Of a stretch of 64,000 bases of DNA, positions 10,714 through 23,100 are shown piece after piece. Origin of the DNA: Axinella damicornis. Lineage: Eukaryota > Porifera > Demospongiae > Axinellida > Axinellidae. The notes under the pieces were generated by a model. The model saw nothing but the letters and a program-made list of their open reading frames with translations. It did no database searches and had not been told where the DNA came from. The first letter of the stretch is position 1; every line of letters begins with the position of its first letter. Made by a program: the position numbers and the translations under genes. The stretch is from positions 4,679,947-4,743,946 of the forward strand of contig OZ007509.1 in NCBI GenBank assembly GCA_963931865.1, given 5' to 3'.

Positions 10714-11860
10714 CTACAGTGCAATATCCAAGCTGCACCAACTCAAATCAGAATCAGATTTTCGTACACGAGGCTTGTCGTACACTGAAGTGAAAGATAG
10801 CAATGAAAATGGTCAGTGATATTACACTTGATCCTGATTAGCTTATCCACCTCACCAGGCCCATGATTAGGGAGCTGTTGCTCGCAGTGTGGCTGAACGA
10901 CTATGAAACCTTGACGTGCAGGCCCAATTTCACAAGGCTCGTCATATTCTGCATTTTTAGAAAAGAAATATTCATTGAATTTTTGTAATCAAAAGGAAGG
11001 TGTATTGTCAGTATGCAGAGGTGATGACCAGTGTAGATTACAGCAGTGCCAGTTATGCATGCAAATCAACTGACGTGATCATGATATGAAATGAGGAAAC
11101 AGACCAATCAACTTAGAATGAATTTGAGACGTATTGGAGCAGCCTGATGGCTCACATTGGCTGTAGTTGGGGTTCTTGGTAACCATTTAGCTATTTCCTG
11201 AATCGTGTCTAGCTAGCACCTAAACTATTACAGTGTGGGAACTGATAGGAAATATTTTTTGCTGTTCTCATGCAGACCTCCTTTGATGGCACTATCAACA
11301 TACCATGACCTTTCTCTGCTGTCTCCTGGCAGTCTCGATCCTTATCTTCTGTTTTGTTAGGTGGAGTGATATCCGCATAAGTGTAGACATACTCTGAATC
11401 CTAAATCAGTAGAAATATTACTGAACATACATCATGTTGTACAATAATATGATACAGAGTTTTGCAAAAAATGTTTTCTCCATTCATACAGATCTCAGTG
11501 TACATTATTCTATCAGATACTGTGACTAGTTCGGTCACAGATCACACCTATACCTTTTTCTGGGCATTGTTGGGCAGGCAATAAGAGTATTCTCCGCTCA
11601 AGATTATCAGTTGTTCGTATGCAGGGTTTCGAACCATGGTGCCTGCATGTGAAGTTTCTCCTTCTATGCACGTGTGAGGCATATGGCTCAGATCAGTTGA
11701 AAAATGCAACTCATGATCATGTATAGGCAGCTTAGCTACACACACGCATCACATAAACTGGGGTATGTTGAATTAGTACCTTGCAGTGTACCACCCTTTG
11801 GAACAGTAGTACTTGAGTTCACCTGGTCAGTTTTCCAGAAGAACTGTCGATTATTGGTTC
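10714..11860 (-). CDS. DSL gene 2, five cytoplasmic tail exons
   Basis: Exons 11780-11860 (81), 11554-11663 (110), 11304-11400 (97), 10856-10948 (93) and 10714-10784 (71 bases) join without a phase error and end in SLDIAL and TAG. Each carries one or two tyrosine motifs except the first. The concordant phases across five small exons make chance unlikely even though I know no close homologue of the tail. Confidence 0.7.
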
Positions 11861-14342
11861 CTACAGTAGAAAGGAAGCCTGAAACACAATCCTGTTATCC
11901 GTGTACAATCTGCAAGTGCAGGGCTATGGTTGATTTATTTTCTCCTCACTCCTTTTCTTGACAGCAATCACAGCAATCACAAGTGCAGCAATGAGTACCA
12001 CAGCCCCTACTAATCCGCCTCCCATGCCTATGAACAATACACTGTAGTCTGGAGTGGGTGTATCCCGGTCAGTAGTCACGATGCTAGGATCTTTCGGGGA
12101 GGTCGCACCGTTAGTGATGGAGACATTGGCACCAGTGGTCAGAGAGGGCGAGGGTTGGGTGTGCTGAGTACGAATGAGTGGTGTCTGCACAACATCAGAT
12201 GTGGAGCTTCCCAGAGTAACAGCACAAGTGTTTAATCCACTAGTGTCCATGCAGTTGCAGTCTGGACCATAGAACTGAAATCCACAAACTGCACCAAAGG
12301 AGAGGTGAAACGTTGCTCTGCTGAAATTGCCAGTGTAGGACTGAGCAGGTGTGTGGAGATCAACGACAAGATCGACATTGATGAAAAGTGTGTCTATGAG
12401 TTGATAATCTGTGTCACCGCTGTCTGTCACCCTGATGTAGAGCTGCACACGTCCCTATGAATGTGTGGAGAGGGAGTGAATATCTTCATTTATAGTGACT
12501 TCAGTGACTCCTTGTAAGCATGAAATATCTCAGAAGTGAAAACAAAGCTAAGCCTACTTGCAGATTTGAACTCAATATATACCCAGAGGTTTGCAGGGTC
12601 AGTGAAAGGTGAACTTATTGTGGCTTCACATCAGCTGTTCTTAGCCGAGTTAGCAGTGAGATTATTACTACCACTGGACAAGTACAAGAACCAATGGTTT
12701 CTAGTCCTCCTTTTTGCACCCACCTCCCTGCTTCTACAAATTCTGGATCAGCCATTGGGCCCGGCTTATGCCCCTGCACGGAACAAGGCTGGGCTATGTG
12801 GTCCTGATAATTAGTAGCATGTAAAACACAAAGAGAGGTTTTCCACGCTGGGGAGATAAACGTTACTCCTTTTGTGCCCTAGAGTATCATTCATATATTC
12901 AGTTTCACAGGAAATGGGGGCAGGATGTCATGACATGCAATTGCTATCATATTTGTAAAGGTATAGGTAGGTGCTAATTGTAATTTCACTTTCACAGTAA
13001 CATGAGATTGGCCTTAATTATATCAGGTTTTTCGCATTTTGACTGCATGTGCACCATACACAGCTTATGTCTGCAAGCAGAAACCACAAGTGTGCACATC
13101 ATATGATTGCTTGATAATTTTCTGAATGGCACTTGGAAATCATGTGCCACAACGGACTGCTTGAAGTATAGCATGCATAATTACTTGTAACATACTTTCA
13201 TTTCAGCCTCAGTAAAAACTATAGAGGTGAAACAAAAGACAATGCACATTATATTATCATAGCTACCATAGTTACCTCTTCTGCACATGTTATTGTGTAT
13301 TTGCTTCTCATTTACTACCCCTGTCTCTGCTTAGCATACACAGGATGGCGATACAAAATGGCAGATATGACACAATGATAACCACACTTGGGTACAGCCA
13401 CCACGGACGTTCATGTTGATTATGTACAACCCATTTGTGTGTCCCCATTGTACAGCACACTTACATGGAACAACACAGATTATGCATTCTAAAATCCTAG
13501 CTGTTGGAAACATCAATAAATGGAAGCTGAAGAGACATGACACGGAGATCGAAATAGCCATCCATGCAGTGTATAAACCATGTCACAGCAGTAGAACCAT
13601 ACCTGACAAGAATGAAATTGAAAGTGTCTAGGAAGACACACAACAATTGCAACATGAAGCAGCTATATGCCAAGGGCTAGGAGTTGGAAATGTTCCACCA
13701 ATATTCTCCAGGCATTTATTCCTTCTACAATGCACACCCTCTCCCAACAGCAGATATGATCCTGTATGTGGTCACTTTTCCCAGTTGCACACTGAAACAG
13801 ATATTTGCAAACTATCACATTATTAGCTCACTGTACATCTACATGCGTGAACCGTATATCATTCGCTGCAGCATACTCACTGGCAATGGACCGTGGATTA
13901 GCGGGTTCAGACCCCTTGGTCTATGGTTGTTGGTCTCATACATAAAAAGTGGGCAGCTGGGGTCACTGAACGGTTGGCCTGCATTGCGGACACAGAAGCG
14001 GATTACTGTGCTGCAAGGTGCTGGACAAGCACCTCTCTCCTCACTGCCATTACAGCAGGTGCCACTGGCCAGCCTGTTGTCAGGGTTACTGTAGGATATC
14101 AGCTGGATAGACAGCACATAGTCTGCTTCCACCATCACCTGGTAGGTCATGTGCATAATTGGCAGGAACAAGAAAAAGACCAGTTATGGTTTTTCAACCG
14201 TGACAATCAATGCCCTACGGCTACTATCAGAATGAAGCAATAGACTGAAGTACCATGGACGACAGGATACTAATTTATAGCTTGTGGGTATACTCACCAG
14301 TGAGCTTATCAGCCAGGCAAACAACACAGTAGCTGCCCTCAT
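10714..14342 (-). CDS. DSL gene 2: DSL-ligand-like membrane protein with tyrosine-rich tail
   Basis: Exons in transcript order: 14298-14342, 13881-14138, 11950-12454, 11780-11860, 11554-11663, 11304-11400, 10856-10948, 10714-10784; all phases agree and total 419 codons plus stop. Exons 1 and 2 are 45 and 258 bases, exactly as in DSL gene 1, so the two are tandem paralogues. The MNNL part is well kept (NRLASGTCCNG, IRFCVR). The DSL part begins (VCGFQFYGPDCNC) and then breaks off into a Ser/Thr/Pro stalk, so the Notch-contacting half of the DSL and all EGFs are missing. A membrane helix (about residues 243-263, GGGLVGAVVLIAALVIAVIAV) is followed by a tail of about 150 residues carrying NPAYEQL, GEYSYCL, SEYVYTYADI, EYDEPCEI and VYDKPRV. 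NPxY is a PTB-type and endocytic motif; the others look like tyrosine-kinase/SH2 sites. Signalling function is inferred. Confidence 0.82.
11924..12454 (-). CDS. DSL gene 2, stalk and membrane exon with alternative short C-terminus
   Basis: Phase 0 acceptor (tcatag|GGACGTG). If the donor GA|gtgagg at 11949/11950 is skipped, the frame continues KRSEEKINQP and stops at 11924, giving a 277-residue protein with a dozen-residue tail. If it is used, the phase-1 join to 11860 continues into the tyrosine-rich tail. The same read-through arrangement exists in DSL gene 1. Confidence 0.7.
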   Translation of the reverse strand, partial: GRVQLYIRVTDSGDTDYQLIDTLFINVDLVVDLHTPAQSYTGNFSRATFHLSFGAVCGFQFYGPDCNCMDTSGLNTCAVTLGSSTSDVVQTPLIRTQHTQPSPSLTTGANVSITNGATSPKDPSIVTTDRDTPTPDYSVLFIGMGGGLVGAVVLIAALVIAVIAVKKRSEEKINQP

Positions 14343-14439
14343 GATTGCAGCTTTGGATGTTCCTACTGAGCAGAGAAAGACAGAAACACTCCAAGCAAGC
14401 GGTATGCTATTATGTCGCAACTTTGCATGCACAAGCATT

Positions 14440-14580
14440 CTTATACTGATAACTCACTCTTAAACTGCAGGAGCTGCAAGACTGCAGGAATGGGCGCGGC
14501 TCCACAACCGGAAATGATTGACCAGGAAATATGCGTTACGTAATATGAAATATAGCGGGAAGTGAAGAGCACCCGGCTAA
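14440..14580. promoter_or_regulatory. Candidate promoter of DSL gene 2
   Basis: About 100-240 bases upstream of the chosen ATG of DSL gene 2 there is a locally GC-richer patch with GGGCGCGGC and an Ets-type site ACCGGAAAT (14507-14515). No start-site evidence exists beyond these motifs. Confidence 0.25.
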
Positions 14581-15934
14581 TTCGAAGTTTGAACCTGACA
14601 GCTCAGCTCGTGCATCCTTACAAGAAGCTGCCTTGAGTCGCTGCTGAGTGAGTTTTAGCTCAGTCTCCAGGTGGTAATTAGCTATATGTGTGACAAGTGT
14701 TTCGAACTCCCTTGTAGCTATATAGGCTATCCCTACATCTCCATGCACTTTGCACTTTTACTCTTGTGCATTATAGAGCTGGTTGAATAGCTCCTTTACT
14801 CTAGCTACATTGTCAAGGAATTATGGCATTTGCCTGTCCACTTGAAAAGTTCTTTGGGTGGAGATGCGCGAGCCCTCAACAACGTGTTGTTGAGACAGTA
14901 GGAGAGGAGCACCAATGAACTTAGGTGTGCGCTGAATGCATGAAATGTGTTGTCTTGGAGGGAAGAATTCCGTAGTTAAAGGGTTAATTGACTTGAATTT
15001 TAGTCCCATTCTTTCCAGTTGACCCGATAAGTGACAGTTTGGTGCCATTCTTCCAGATAAGTGACTAGCCTAGGGCTATGCGGAATGGACAGTCATAGTG
15101 ATAAGTACCTGCTCAAACTCATCCCCATGTGCCATATTATGTACTAGTTATAACTAAACGAGGGATTACTTATGGCACCAAGATCATGCAACTGTATAAT
15201 TGTAAGGGGCTATAGGAAAAGGGACCTAGGAAATTTTATCCATGAACTTTGACCTTTACACTGAAGTGTGACAGGTCAACTGTGAAGCCAACAATTCCAC
15301 AACAATATTGTCTGCAGCACTTGGGATGATTCTAAAATTTTTTGGCATCAATGCTGGGGCTTGGCAAGCTTCAGTGTTAGAGTAATAGGCAAGGTTCACT
15401 CATTAAAATTCCTAGTTCCTCTCTTGTGCATACATGTGAGGTTTCATTAAGATTCACCAGTAAAGGTGCACAGTCTGTACAAATCGGAATCTGTTCATAG
15501 CTACTCTCATGTATTAATAATGTATTGTCTAGTGAGTACTCTACGTAATATTCTACAAACTAGTCCTCTGTAACCTTGGTTGGTTTAAAGCTGTATGTCT
15601 TACCTCACTCTTTTAAAGTTGTATAGCAGGCAGGTACCATACAACCTGTACATGTAATCTGCTTTCTAATTCATGTGTCCATGGAATTAAGCTTTGCTAT
15701 GTGTAGCCTCATTCCTCATTTCCCCGAGAGGAACATACAAAATTATATCTCTCAAGTAAAAATGGTGCCCACAGATCATATGCATCTTGTTCACTTTGCT
15801 CATGGCACTATTGACCATTTTGTTTGTGGCCATTGCAAACCTATTCATCTATAGGTGATCTTGTTTGCCTGCATGCAGTGCTTTCTGCATTGTTGCAAGT
15901 GTGCATGGTTATAGTATGTATTTCATTGTGTTAT

Positions 15935-16346
15935 TACCCCGTGCGCATGCGCAGCAGGGGGTAGAGTGATCGGTTTGTCTGTCAGTCTGTCATGTCAGTC
16001 TGTCCATATAGATGTAGAGCGGTTTGAGCAGTGAAGGCCTTGTTGAAGGCTTATTTTGGGATAGAAGTGTCAGAATTCAGAAAATACTAGCGTCTACGTA
16101 ACTCACAGACCAGAGATCTACTCGAGAGGCTGAGAAAAGCTGTGTGAAAGTCGTGCTTCTAATTTATACAACTTGACCACACCCTATTTCTAACGTTACT
16201 GCTGCAACTTACGGTATCTCATTCTGCATGCTGATAGCGCTGTAAATCGTGGCCTAGCTACGTACGTAGCTCATCGTGCATGCTGTATGAATTATCGGTG
16301 GTAGGCCTAAGCTTATAGCTGTCAAGTCAAAGTTGCACACGGGGTA
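15935..16346. mobile_element. MITE-like element with ACCCCGTG termini
   Basis: The left end TTACCCCGTGCGCA is matched in inverted orientation by TGCACACGGGGTA at the right end, about 410 bases apart. The left part has a GTTTGTCTGTCAGTCTGTC pyrimidine-rich repeat. No transposase frame is present, so it would be non-autonomous. Confidence 0.5.
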
Positions 16347-17056
16347 CGTGCTCTGCTGAGCACCTCTAGTTCTGAGATGAAGTTATGTTGTAAATACCCA
16401 TGTAATTGTATGGAATGTTGTACATATACTCACAAACACAACAACAGTTGCTCGATCTCAGTATCCATAAAAGTTTCTCGACCATGCGGTCACCAATTTC
16501 AGTAAACAAATTAAGAAAGGTAAGTCACGTATTACAATGAAGAGAATTGGAAGTGTATAGTTCCACTTGCAATTGTAACTTACCTTAAGTGCAAGAGCCG
16601 TAGAAATGTCACAATTAAATTCACTTCTACATTCCAATAATTATATGCAGCCGCATGTAATGATGTGATTTTGCTTAACTGTTTACTGAAATTTGAGACA
16701 GGTACCAGCACCATAACCGGTTGCATGCTTGCAGAATAGTAGTTGCATATGTGGGTATTTATGCTGCACATCTATGCAAGATAGCTGTAGCTGAGTTAAA
16801 GCAACAGTTCTGTTTTGCAGTAGATATCGGTATTGCTCTACGTTATAGTGTGATACCACGGACTTTCTATGCGAGGTAGTGCTACAGTAATCATTCCAGT
16901 TCTTGTTAGATCTACAGACTTTCCAACTTGTTCATTAGCTTCTTGCTAGACACCTCTGTGCTGCCAGAGTTGGGTGTCTTGTAGCCTATAGGAGCAGAAT
17001 TGCTCCGTGTTCACATTGCAAGAGATTACTGCAGAGGGTTTGCAAGAATATCTGCC

Positions 17057-17126
17057 ATGAAGGCTGTGATTGCAGTTCTGTGTCTCATTGTTGCTCAGAT
17101 GCAGGTGTCTGTAGCCCTTGATGGAA
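17057..17126 (+). CDS. Calx-beta gene exon 1: signal peptide
   Basis: ATG followed by a textbook signal peptide (MKAVIAVLCLIVAQMQVSVA). Donor GGAA|gtaagt, phase 1. It joins in frame to 17943. A second in-frame ATG at codon 15 is too late to leave a signal. Confidence 0.85.
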
Positions 17127-20100
17127 GTAAGTCATAATTTATATCTTTTCTGGTCAAATCTCCAACCTGTTTGTACAAAAGTAGGCCCTACAGTGTATTA
17201 GCCATTTACCAACCAATGACTGCAAAACCCGTCATGAGACTTTCAGCTTCATGATGTCACATCCGGCAATGTCCTTGGGACTTAGGTTCTGTGTGAGCAA
17301 AAAGGGCAGGACAGGAGGGGATGAGATTTGAAGACGTAGGAGTATTTGCAGGAATGGTGCAAACAGCATGCTGTGACATCAGTGGGAGAGGAGCACCGTA
17401 GGTGCTGCTCTCCCACTGTCTCAATCAGCCCTTGGTTGGAGCCAGGTGGGGCTATTTCTCAGCCTTTAAGCATAAATGGGCCTGTATACAAAACAGTGCT
17501 CTCACCTTGTAGAGCCTCGAATTCTAGTGTTCGAGGCTGATTTTTCTGCTAGAGCAAGTTACAATTGCCCAAGCATCTTGATCATGTACTTGATAAATGA
17601 GTGTGTGTGGTCAGAGTCACGAATGTGGAAAGCATGGCTGTGTGCAATTCTGTGTGAGGTTAGCATGAAAACCGATGGGAATCTTATCTAGGGTATGTTT
17701 AAGTAAATTACAAGCCTATAAACTGACCTCCAAATTCTCCAGGTGGTAATGGTTTTTTTTATACATGTGTAAATGTGCTTTCCTCTCAGTCATGCAGTTT
17801 GCAGATCATTGCATCAGGCACAAATATTTGTGCGCACTGTATGCTTGTGTGTTCATGTGCTCATTACTGTAACACATGCACATGATATATGTAGCAGAGC
17901 AACAAATCATAGCTCTATCTGCATGGTATTGGACTTCTACAGATGTGGAAATACACTTTCCAAACAGCACAATCGATGTTGTGGAAGGACAGCAACTGGT
18001 GCTGTGTGTTATCCTGGAATCAACCTTTGGTGGGGGTATAGCTTCTCCGCTCACAGCCACCATCTCTAACAACATAGCATCAGGTACTTCGTGTAGCTCC
18101 CACTGCCATGGTATCATTATTGTACTATCTCATCAAGGTCCATTGATTTCATAGCTTCTACTTCTGCGTCACCTGCTGACGTATCAGTGACATCTCCAGT
18201 GGAAGTAATGTTTCAGGTCGGTGACGCTCCTATGGGGAGTCCAATGACACGCTGTGCCTCAGGCATTGATATAATGGATGATTCAGAGCAAGAGGGGATT
18301 GAGGACTTTGACGTCTTCATATCTCATCCCACTGACTGCCTGGGCAACCCTTCATTTCTGCAAGTAAACATACAGGACAATGATGACGGTATGTTACCTA
18401 GGCAACCCTTTCATTTCTGCAAGTAAACATACAGGACAATGATGACGGTATGTTACCTAGGCAACCCCTCATTTCTGCAAGTAACCATACAGGACAATGA
18501 TGATGGTATGTTACCTAGGCAACCCTTCATTTCTGCAAGTAAACATACAGGACAATGACGACGGTATGTTACCATACCTGTTGTGTTATAGCAGAAAGAA
18601 ACCTTGTTTGCCCGCAGTGCTTTAGAAAGAATTTTTCTGTATTGTTGCTGTGTGCATGGTTAGTTAGTTTTTGTTGTTGTGAAGTTGTGTGCTTGTGTGT
18701 ATTTTCTGCTTGTTGATATAGTACGGACGTATATGTACACTAGATTCGACTATGTGCGTACAAGTCAATATTGTGCTACCTTGCATATTCTTGGAGTGGA
18801 ACTGTAACCTAAAACAATACACCGTGTGTAATGTCAATCTCATAATAGTGGAAACCTACTCCGTTATGGTAGTAGGATACTCAGCTGAGATGCTGAATTG
18901 TGATATCACTGAACATTCGATTGCATGCTAATCTACACATTTAAGAATGTGGAACACACCAAAAAACTGTTGTAGATTGGCACTGTTCATTTGCCCCTTG
19001 ACAGCATACTTACTTTACGTATCTCTGTTCTTCCAGAATTAGTCAGCGCATCTGGCAGTGGCAGTACCAGCGGATCTGGGGATCCACAAGATCAAGAAGG
19101 TAATAACACCGATTAGTGCACCCATACCCGATTTAATTTTACCATTAGCTGTTGCACATACTGTTACTGTTTTCTCATCACTGTTTCTTCATAATTATCG
19201 CTGTACCATTGAACTGAGATGCTCACAATTGTAAATCTTCACCCAACGTATATACATGCTGAAGTCTTTGTGCATGTATACTATTTGTAGTTGACCTGGT
19301 TTGCATGTTTAGCTTGACTTTTGTTACTCTGCCCAGCAGACCTAATGAACAGTTAATTAAATATAATCACCTGACTAGTTCATTTTCCCTTATATAGGTG
19401 ATCATAGTGATGCCTGATGAGTGCAGTTCGGGACATTCAATGAGCTAATTGTTGCCTTCATTTCTCAGAGTCCTGTGTTGCTGCTGGCTTCACCTCATGC
19501 TGCACTAGCACGCCTTGTGGGGTTGGATCATCACCAGATCGCTGCTACTGTGATCAGAACTGCTTCTCATTTGATAACTGCTGCAGTGACATCATTGAAG
19601 TGCCATGCTTCCCAGGTATTGTAATGAAGGCCCAGTGGTCTCGTTTGAATGTAGCCAAACATGAAGTGCATCTAGTAGTGGTGATATACGTACATATTAG
19701 TAGTGAACACGATTTTGAAGGTCAGACATCCCACAGTAAATGTAGCTTTAGGGTTTAATTTTTCTTTGGGGATGGTTACAGTAATGAATTCAAATAACAG
19801 GTCAAGATTTATATATGTACCTTGCTTGGGCCGTAGATGAACATTTGGTACTTTGGTAAATTAGAACAAAATTAACTATGCCACCGTTAAGATTCAGTCC
19901 AAGTTCAGGGAGGTACAGCATGAAAATTGGGCCTATCTCACGGATATATAATATTCCTCAGAGGGGTCATATAAGCACTGTATTTAGAGGCTGTGACCAG
20001 GGTCACTATCTCGACTTTTTCTTCTACTGCATGTACAGGCTTCTGTAGCCTCGTACTGAGTGAGGCTAGGGCTTCTGAGGGCTTGTGACTATATTTCCAG

Positions 20101-23100
20101 AGTATATAGCTCTCCATGTGTGCTTGCTCCACCAAGTCTGCCCTCTGAGGAGCAGATACAGTGGCTGAAGAGCACCTAAGAAGATGTCCTATGTTGATTG
20201 CATGAATATATAAATGTTGAGGAAAGAATTTAGTAGTTAAAGAGTTGGTACTCAGCCAGATTAGTACCGTTATATATAGGTTTACTAATATTGCTCCTGC
20301 ACTCGTTCATGGCTAGAACTATAGAGCTAGCTTACGCTGATGTAATATTTATTCTTTGGCAGACATCGCAATTGGATACTCAATGCCGACATTTACAGTC
20401 AATGAGTCTGAAGTTGTTCAGCTGACTGTTGTTGCTGAGGGGAATTTCCCCTCTCTGGACTTGCAGTCATGGCTCACTACACCGGTGGAAGCAGTTGTAC
20501 TCGTATACACTGATGATATCACCGCCGAAGGTGAAACAAGTTTGCTGTTAACAAATTAAAGTTTTGGCAAACACATACACTGAGTTTTCCTATGTACCAC
20601 TGCATGAAGTTGGTGAAAGTATTAGCAACTGTTGTCACTTATATCCCCCCCCCCCCCCCCCCCCCCACCCCCCCCCCCCACCCCCCCCCCCACCCCCCCC
20701 CCCACCCCCCCCCCCCCACCACCACCACCACACACACACACGCACACACACAGCTGCTGTTGATTATCAGAGCACCATACAAGTCCTTACATTCACAACT
20801 GCAAGCACCCAATCATTTTCTGTTCTCACATTTGGTGATCTGCTTCTGGAGGGTACCGAGTCCTTCAGCGCTCTACTCAGTACTTCTGATGACTTCGTAT
20901 CACTGGGACTGCAGCCAGTAACTGTATTCATTCAAGATAACAATGGTACACTTACGTACGAGGGACGAAGGGGTACCAGTAAAGAGCTTTACCATCTACC
21001 ATTTCATATTGTTTCGCTAGCTCTCTCCATTTTGTCGGCACAGAATGTTAGGCAAATGTTTTGAATCTGCGTATTAATATAACTTCATAGCTTAAGACTA
21101 TACCATACTGTGCCATTATCATAGTACATAGTTGTGCTCTCAAGTAGCTAGCTCCCTATGCAACAGTTAACTATTCCAATTAATGACTGCAGTTGTCCTA
21201 AAGCCATTGCAGTGACGTGATCAGCTCTTCACCACTCTCAGTGTTTTAACATTGACTTTGATGTACATGAACTACCGAACACATTTTGTCAGTTAGGTTC
21301 TGTATATGTGAGGCTAGTTTCTGGTGTGAATAATTAACTGGAGACTATGAATTTCATAATGAATCTTCACAATTTTACTTCCCCTTCTTGATGCAGCTGC
21401 AACAGTTTCTCTACAACAGATTAATCAATCCGTTGCAGAAGGTGCTGGTAATGTGGAAGTTTGTGTGGACTTAGCAGGTGCCACTCTTGCTCGTAGTGTG
21501 GCTATCACTCTCACACCCCAGCCTGCAACAGCATGTAAGTTTTCAATGCTTATACATCTGCATTTGGATTATCTTTAAGTTCTGGCAGTTATACTGCATA
21601 TGTTCTACAGAATATTTTGAGTGGCAACCAGACTCCTGGTAGGCAGTTTGGTAAGGCAAGCTCACTTGATGCCTCATGTCTTCCTTTCCTCTCACGTCAT
21701 GCATACTTTCAGCGGACTCTTGGTTGCTTGTACCCACGATTAACATGCATGATTGTATGTATACGTCCTGTTCTGACTACATTGTTTGAAGTGACTAAAT
21801 GAAAATGCACGCATAATCGTAAATCCACCCACCAAATTAGGTTTCTGCACAAGCATTGTGGGAATTTCAAAGTGTCAACAGGCGATAGTGGTCATGATGT
21901 TGACACCAGAATCTCCCTACACTTTGAATTCAAAGAGTACTGCATTGCACTCTATTCAATCCCTCTGTTCCCTCCCATAATAAAGCCAATCAATTTTTTA
22001 ATCTGTACGTAATCCATTCCCACAACTCATTCTAGCTGTAGCTAGGTATCAGCCACAATGTTTACAGTGTGTCTGTGTTCAAATAACTTTCCGTAACTGA
22101 ATCAAGTGTGTCATATCGAAAAACAAATTTAAATTGCTACTGTTCTGAAAGTATAAGAATCAGAAGATGGGTCACTTTTTGCCATACTGTAAGCAGACTG
22201 GCACCGTCTTCTCTTCCAACTTATAATTTTCTTTAAGAATGTTTATGCAGAGCAATAGCAGTGCAAGGTACAGCCATAAAGCATCGCACATAAAAAAGAC
22301 TAATAAGGTTGTGTACAAGGGATGGGTACTGAAACACAAAAGTAATTAGTGATTACATTGCAAAACTAAAGGTAAATGCTTTACAGAATGAGTGATGTCT
22401 TCACACAGTGGAGGGGAGGATCAACTTTACCCATCCCCCATATGCTACCCAAGCTTTTGAGTAACGATGTTACCCAAGGTCCTTTGGACAATAACTGTAA
22501 TTACAGTCACTTGTAATATTCCTATAAACAGTTTGGAGGCATGTATTGTTCCATGATACTGTAAGTGTGCTATTGTATACTGTTTGATGGAGTTGAAGTT
22601 AAAGTTATTGCTATGAGAAAGTTATAATGTTTGCTGCAGCTGTGCACTAATCCTCTGCCTGCAAAATTTGCTATATTATATTCCGCAAGCTAAATCCTGC
22701 TATACAATACAGAAAGTAAGTTATTATTGAACTCATACGTATGTAGGTATGCAGTAGGCTCATTCCAAACCTCCATCTTTTAGTGTTGCCAGCCTGGAAT
22801 AAGAATAGGGCTACGTATGTATAGCTCCGATCTCTCAGTATTGACTGTGTATATCCTTCATCTCCCGTCAGCACTGGGTGACTTTGATGGTGTCAGCAGG
22901 TCTGTGATATTCTTACCAGGAAACACAACAGTCTGTGAAATGATTGGTGTGGTTGATGACCCCACTGTGGAAGACACTGAATCCTTCACCGTACTCCTTA
23001 GCAGCAGTGACTCTCAAGTCACAGTGAATGCTAGTAATGGAGAGGCTACAATTGCAATCTTTGATAATGACCGTAAGTATGCACATTAAGTATATGTGAT

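Larger units (their letters stand above)
14343..17056. other. Divergent intergenic region between DSL gene 2 and the Calx-beta gene
   Basis: The flanking genes point away from each other. A candidate promoter patch lies at 14440-14580 and a MITE-like element at 15935-16346. Nothing else is recognised; the short open frames at 14536-14748 and 14821-15048 lack support. Confidence 0.45.

Noticed and set aside
11304..11400. A canonical immune ITIM or ITAM in the DSL gene 2 tail
   Set aside because: YTYADI and PAYEQL only partly fit the ITIM consensus at the -2 position, and no paired ITAM spacing is present. I describe them as tyrosine motifs only.
20564..21064. 166-codon Pro/His-rich open frame
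   Set aside because: It is a translation of the poly-C/CA microsatellite joined to exon 7; no Pro-rich protein is implied.
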